A stretch of 64,000 nt of DNA from Cladocopium goreaui. Taxonomy: Eukaryota; Sar; Dinophyceae; Suessiales; Symbiodiniaceae. Made by a program: the position numbers and the translations under genes. The stretch spans positions 124,001-188,000 of the forward strand of contig CAMXCT020002046.1 of the NCBI GenBank assembly GCA_947184155.2. The letters run 5' to 3'. The first letter of the stretch is position 1, and each line of letters begins with the position of its first letter. The notes below the pieces were generated by a model. The model did not search any database and was not told the origin of the DNA. It saw only the letters and a list, made by a program, of their open reading frames with translations. Shown one piece after another: positions 62,075 through 64,000 of the stretch.

Positions 62075-62350
62075 AATGGTGAATTTGAATTCAATCAGTT
62101 TTCAGTTCAATTCAGAAAGAAGAATTGAAATCCAAACAATTTTCATTTCAATTCAGAAAGAAGAATTGAAATCCAAACAATTTTGATTTCAATTCAGAAT
62201 GATGAATTGAAATCAAAACAAGTTTCATTTCAATTCAGAAAGAAGAATTGAAATCCAAACAAGTTTCATTTCAATTCAGAATGATGAATTGAAATCAAAA
62301 CAAGTTTCATTTCAATTCAAAATGATGAATTGAAATATACACATTTTCTT
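62075..62350. repeat. AT-rich tandem repeat in an intron
   Basis: ATTTCAATTCAGAATGATGAATTGAAATC-type units repeat about six times, each internally palindromic (TTTCAATTC / GAATTGAAA). It lies between the exons ending at 61838 and starting at 62698. Confidence 0.88.
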
Positions 62351-62697
62351 TTTAATCTAGAATGACAAAATACTCTATGCCCATTTGCTACATGACAAGT
62401 AAAGCTGTTTTGATAGCATACAAGTGCTTTCATTTTTGTTGTTTTAAAAGCATCAAAGTGCTTTGGTTTTTCATATTCAATATTGAGTTGCTATTATTTC
62501 TATCAAATTTTCTAATCATTGCTTTCCTTTGTAAACATATGCATTCATTTTTATATGGATGTATGTATTCACTACATACCCAACATGATAACTATTTGAC
62601 AATGTTTAGTATGGTAAGTTTACTATATATATATAACTTAACACTATAGATATGCATAATTCATCTGATAACATTTCATTAGCATTTTCCATTGCAG

Positions 62698-62851
62698 TTG
62701 TGGCTCCAAGTTGTTTTCAATTTGCTAGCAATGATGTCCTTACCCATGGTTGAGTCTTCTGAGTTGAGAACTTGGGTGGATCGCTCTACAGGTGTTAAGA
62801 CCTTGTGGCATGTCAAGGTTCATGATGACAAATGGGAGACTTGGTACTTGG
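62698..62851 (+). CDS. Hypothetical multi-exon gene 2, penultimate exon
   Basis: It follows CATTGCAG. The open frame ends ...TWVDRSTGVKTLWHVKVHDDKWETWYL and G|GTATAT forms the donor at 62852. Confidence 0.55.
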
Positions 62852-62929
62852 GTATATAGTTAAGTATTTTTTACAAGCATGTTTTTTGGTTCAAAGTATT
62901 TCTTAGTTTATATTTTGTTTTCAAATTAG

Positions 62930-63087
62930 TTGATGGTTTTGCCTTACATCTGAGGCAACCTGCACTTGCCTACTTCAAGAAGAATGACCAGCCATTGCTC
63001 TTGCCTGACTCTTTCAGGAGGATGGTACACATGCATTACCTGATGGCTGGAGTTCCACCACCTGCTGATGCTGACCTCATTTCATAA
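62930..63087 (+). CDS. Hypothetical multi-exon gene 2, last exon
   Basis: It follows AAATTAG and joins in phase to the exon ending at 62851 (TTG G|TT GAT): WYLVDGFALHLRQPALAYFK. It runs on to PPPADADLIS and TAA at 63085-63087. The clean 78-nt GT-AG intron supports a real gene origin. Confidence 0.58.
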
Positions 63088-63227
63088 TTTCCTAGCTGCC
63101 ATCAGTGTAGCAAGGCCTTGGAAAGAAACACAGTTCCTACCAACACAGACTGCAGACAAAAAAATGTTGTCTTTATTCCCTTTGGAAGCTAAAACAATAT
63201 TTGCATTCATGATTCATGTAAAGAGAA

Positions 63228-64000
63228 TGTTTGTGGCGTGCTACTCCAGCTGCTGCTACGGCGGCTGGCGTACAAAATGGACCTGCCTCATCACCAATGA
63301 TGAGAGCCTTTTCCGAGCGGTGGACCGCCCTCACTGCCCGGGGCACTGGTGGGTGCAGCCCTATCAGGTCCATGAGACTTCGTTTTGACACAGAGGAGGA
63401 GGCAGAGTACCCATGGGACTTCTGCATGGCGTATGCAGCCGGGCTCAAGGTTGCACTGGACAAAAGAGCGCCTCAGCCCGTGGGCTTGGTAGCGCGAGAC
63501 CACTTGATGGCTGTGTACTCGGCCTGCAAGAGAGCAACCAAAGGCCTGCAGCGTGAGACGGTCGCAATGGCGGTGGCCACCTCGGTGAATGACATGCTCA
63601 AACAGATGCAGCCTGGTCGAGAGGCTCAGCACCTAGCCTCCTAGCTGCGGCAAGTCTCCACCCGTGGGTGTGACATCAAGACTTTGGTGTCGCCGGAAGG
63701 CGGGGAAGAAACCCTCATGGTGCCATACCCCTCGTTTGCGTGGCTGTGGCGCACAGTGGTAGCGTACCGGTGGCACCAAAAGCAGCATATAAACACCCTT
63801 GCTTAGATGGGCTGGGGTGTTGTTAACAGGTTAGCATACTTAGTAACTGATAGTAACTTGTTACTAAGTCTATCTTAAGTTGATGTTAACTTGTTCCTAA
63901 CATATTATAATGTATTAGCAAAAATACATAAATTATTAATTAGTTATCAGAATTACTTAATTATGTTAACTTTTTCAAGAAGTTAGCAAAATTAATAACA
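63228..64000 (+). mobile_element. 5'-truncated copy of retroelement 2 (runs off the window)
   Basis: From TGTTTGTGGCGTGC onward it matches 55832-56604 to the window end with no difference that I could see. It carries the same frameshift (near 63356) and the same in-frame TAG (63642-63644). It begins abruptly within the methyltransferase-like domain, 140 bp after the last exon of the neighbouring gene. Confidence 0.9.

Noticed and set aside
1-64000. tRNA, rRNA and snRNA genes
   Set aside because: I found no convincing T-loop/anticodon arrangement, rRNA core or snRNA signature by eye; a covariance search would be needed to exclude short ones.

Overview
The window looks like nuclear DNA of a dinoflagellate, probably a Symbiodiniaceae-like species. 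The evidence is indirect: long gene-poor stretches full of minisatellites and foldback elements, two retroelements carrying cytosine-methyltransferase-like domains (known from dinoflagellate genomes), GT-AG introns, TTTAGGG-type telomere-like sequence and possible relics of the dinoflagellate spliced leader. No rRNA, tRNA or housekeeping gene fixes the species. Nearly all convincing coding sequence is on the + strand.

Layout. (1) 1-5286: 3' part of a DIRS/Ngaro-like retrotransposon with gag, a methyltransferase-RT-RNase H pol reached only through an in-frame UGA, and a B1-A2-B2 split direct repeat. (2) 5287-11000: non-coding, with a long imperfect hairpin, a duplicated ~0.7-kb module, a 209-bp tandem repeat and a 16-bp minisatellite. 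(3) 11239-27538: the most unusual part. Eight or so tightly packed, apparently intronless, co-oriented ORFs of unknown family, among them two paralogues, an ankyrin protein and a giant hydrolase/SF1-helicase protein split by a frameshift. They are punctuated by ten copies of a hairpin with a near-invariant loop (CAAAGACGT) and a stem that varies but always stays paired. (4) 27540-30290: pyrimidine-rich spacer ending in an interstitial telomere-like tract. (5) 30300-41100: AT-richer DNA with several foldback/MITE families. One family carries GT...AG splice signals in its terminal repeats and appears to sit as an intron in a thioredoxin-like gene fragment. (6) 41300-46100: simple repeats and four minisatellites. 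(7) 49185-50240: AT-rich wreck that may be a family-B DNA polymerase of a polinton/virus-like element. (8) 51654-56600: a decayed second retroelement (gag, RT, RNase H, zinc finger, methyltransferase-like domain). (9) 57000-63087: intron-containing unknown genes. (10) 63228-64000: a copy of the 3' end of the second retroelement that looked identical over 773 bp.

How parts relate. Both retroelements carry the same methyltransferase-like domain, but on opposite sides of the RT. In the 11-28 kb cluster the hairpins lie nearer to the downstream start codon than to the upstream stop, so they look like shared 5'-leader or gene-boundary elements of one multigene unit, whether a mobile element, an endogenized virus or a lineage-specific gene array. 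That unit is the best candidate here for an undescribed system. All family assignments come from motif reading by eye; no database search was run.
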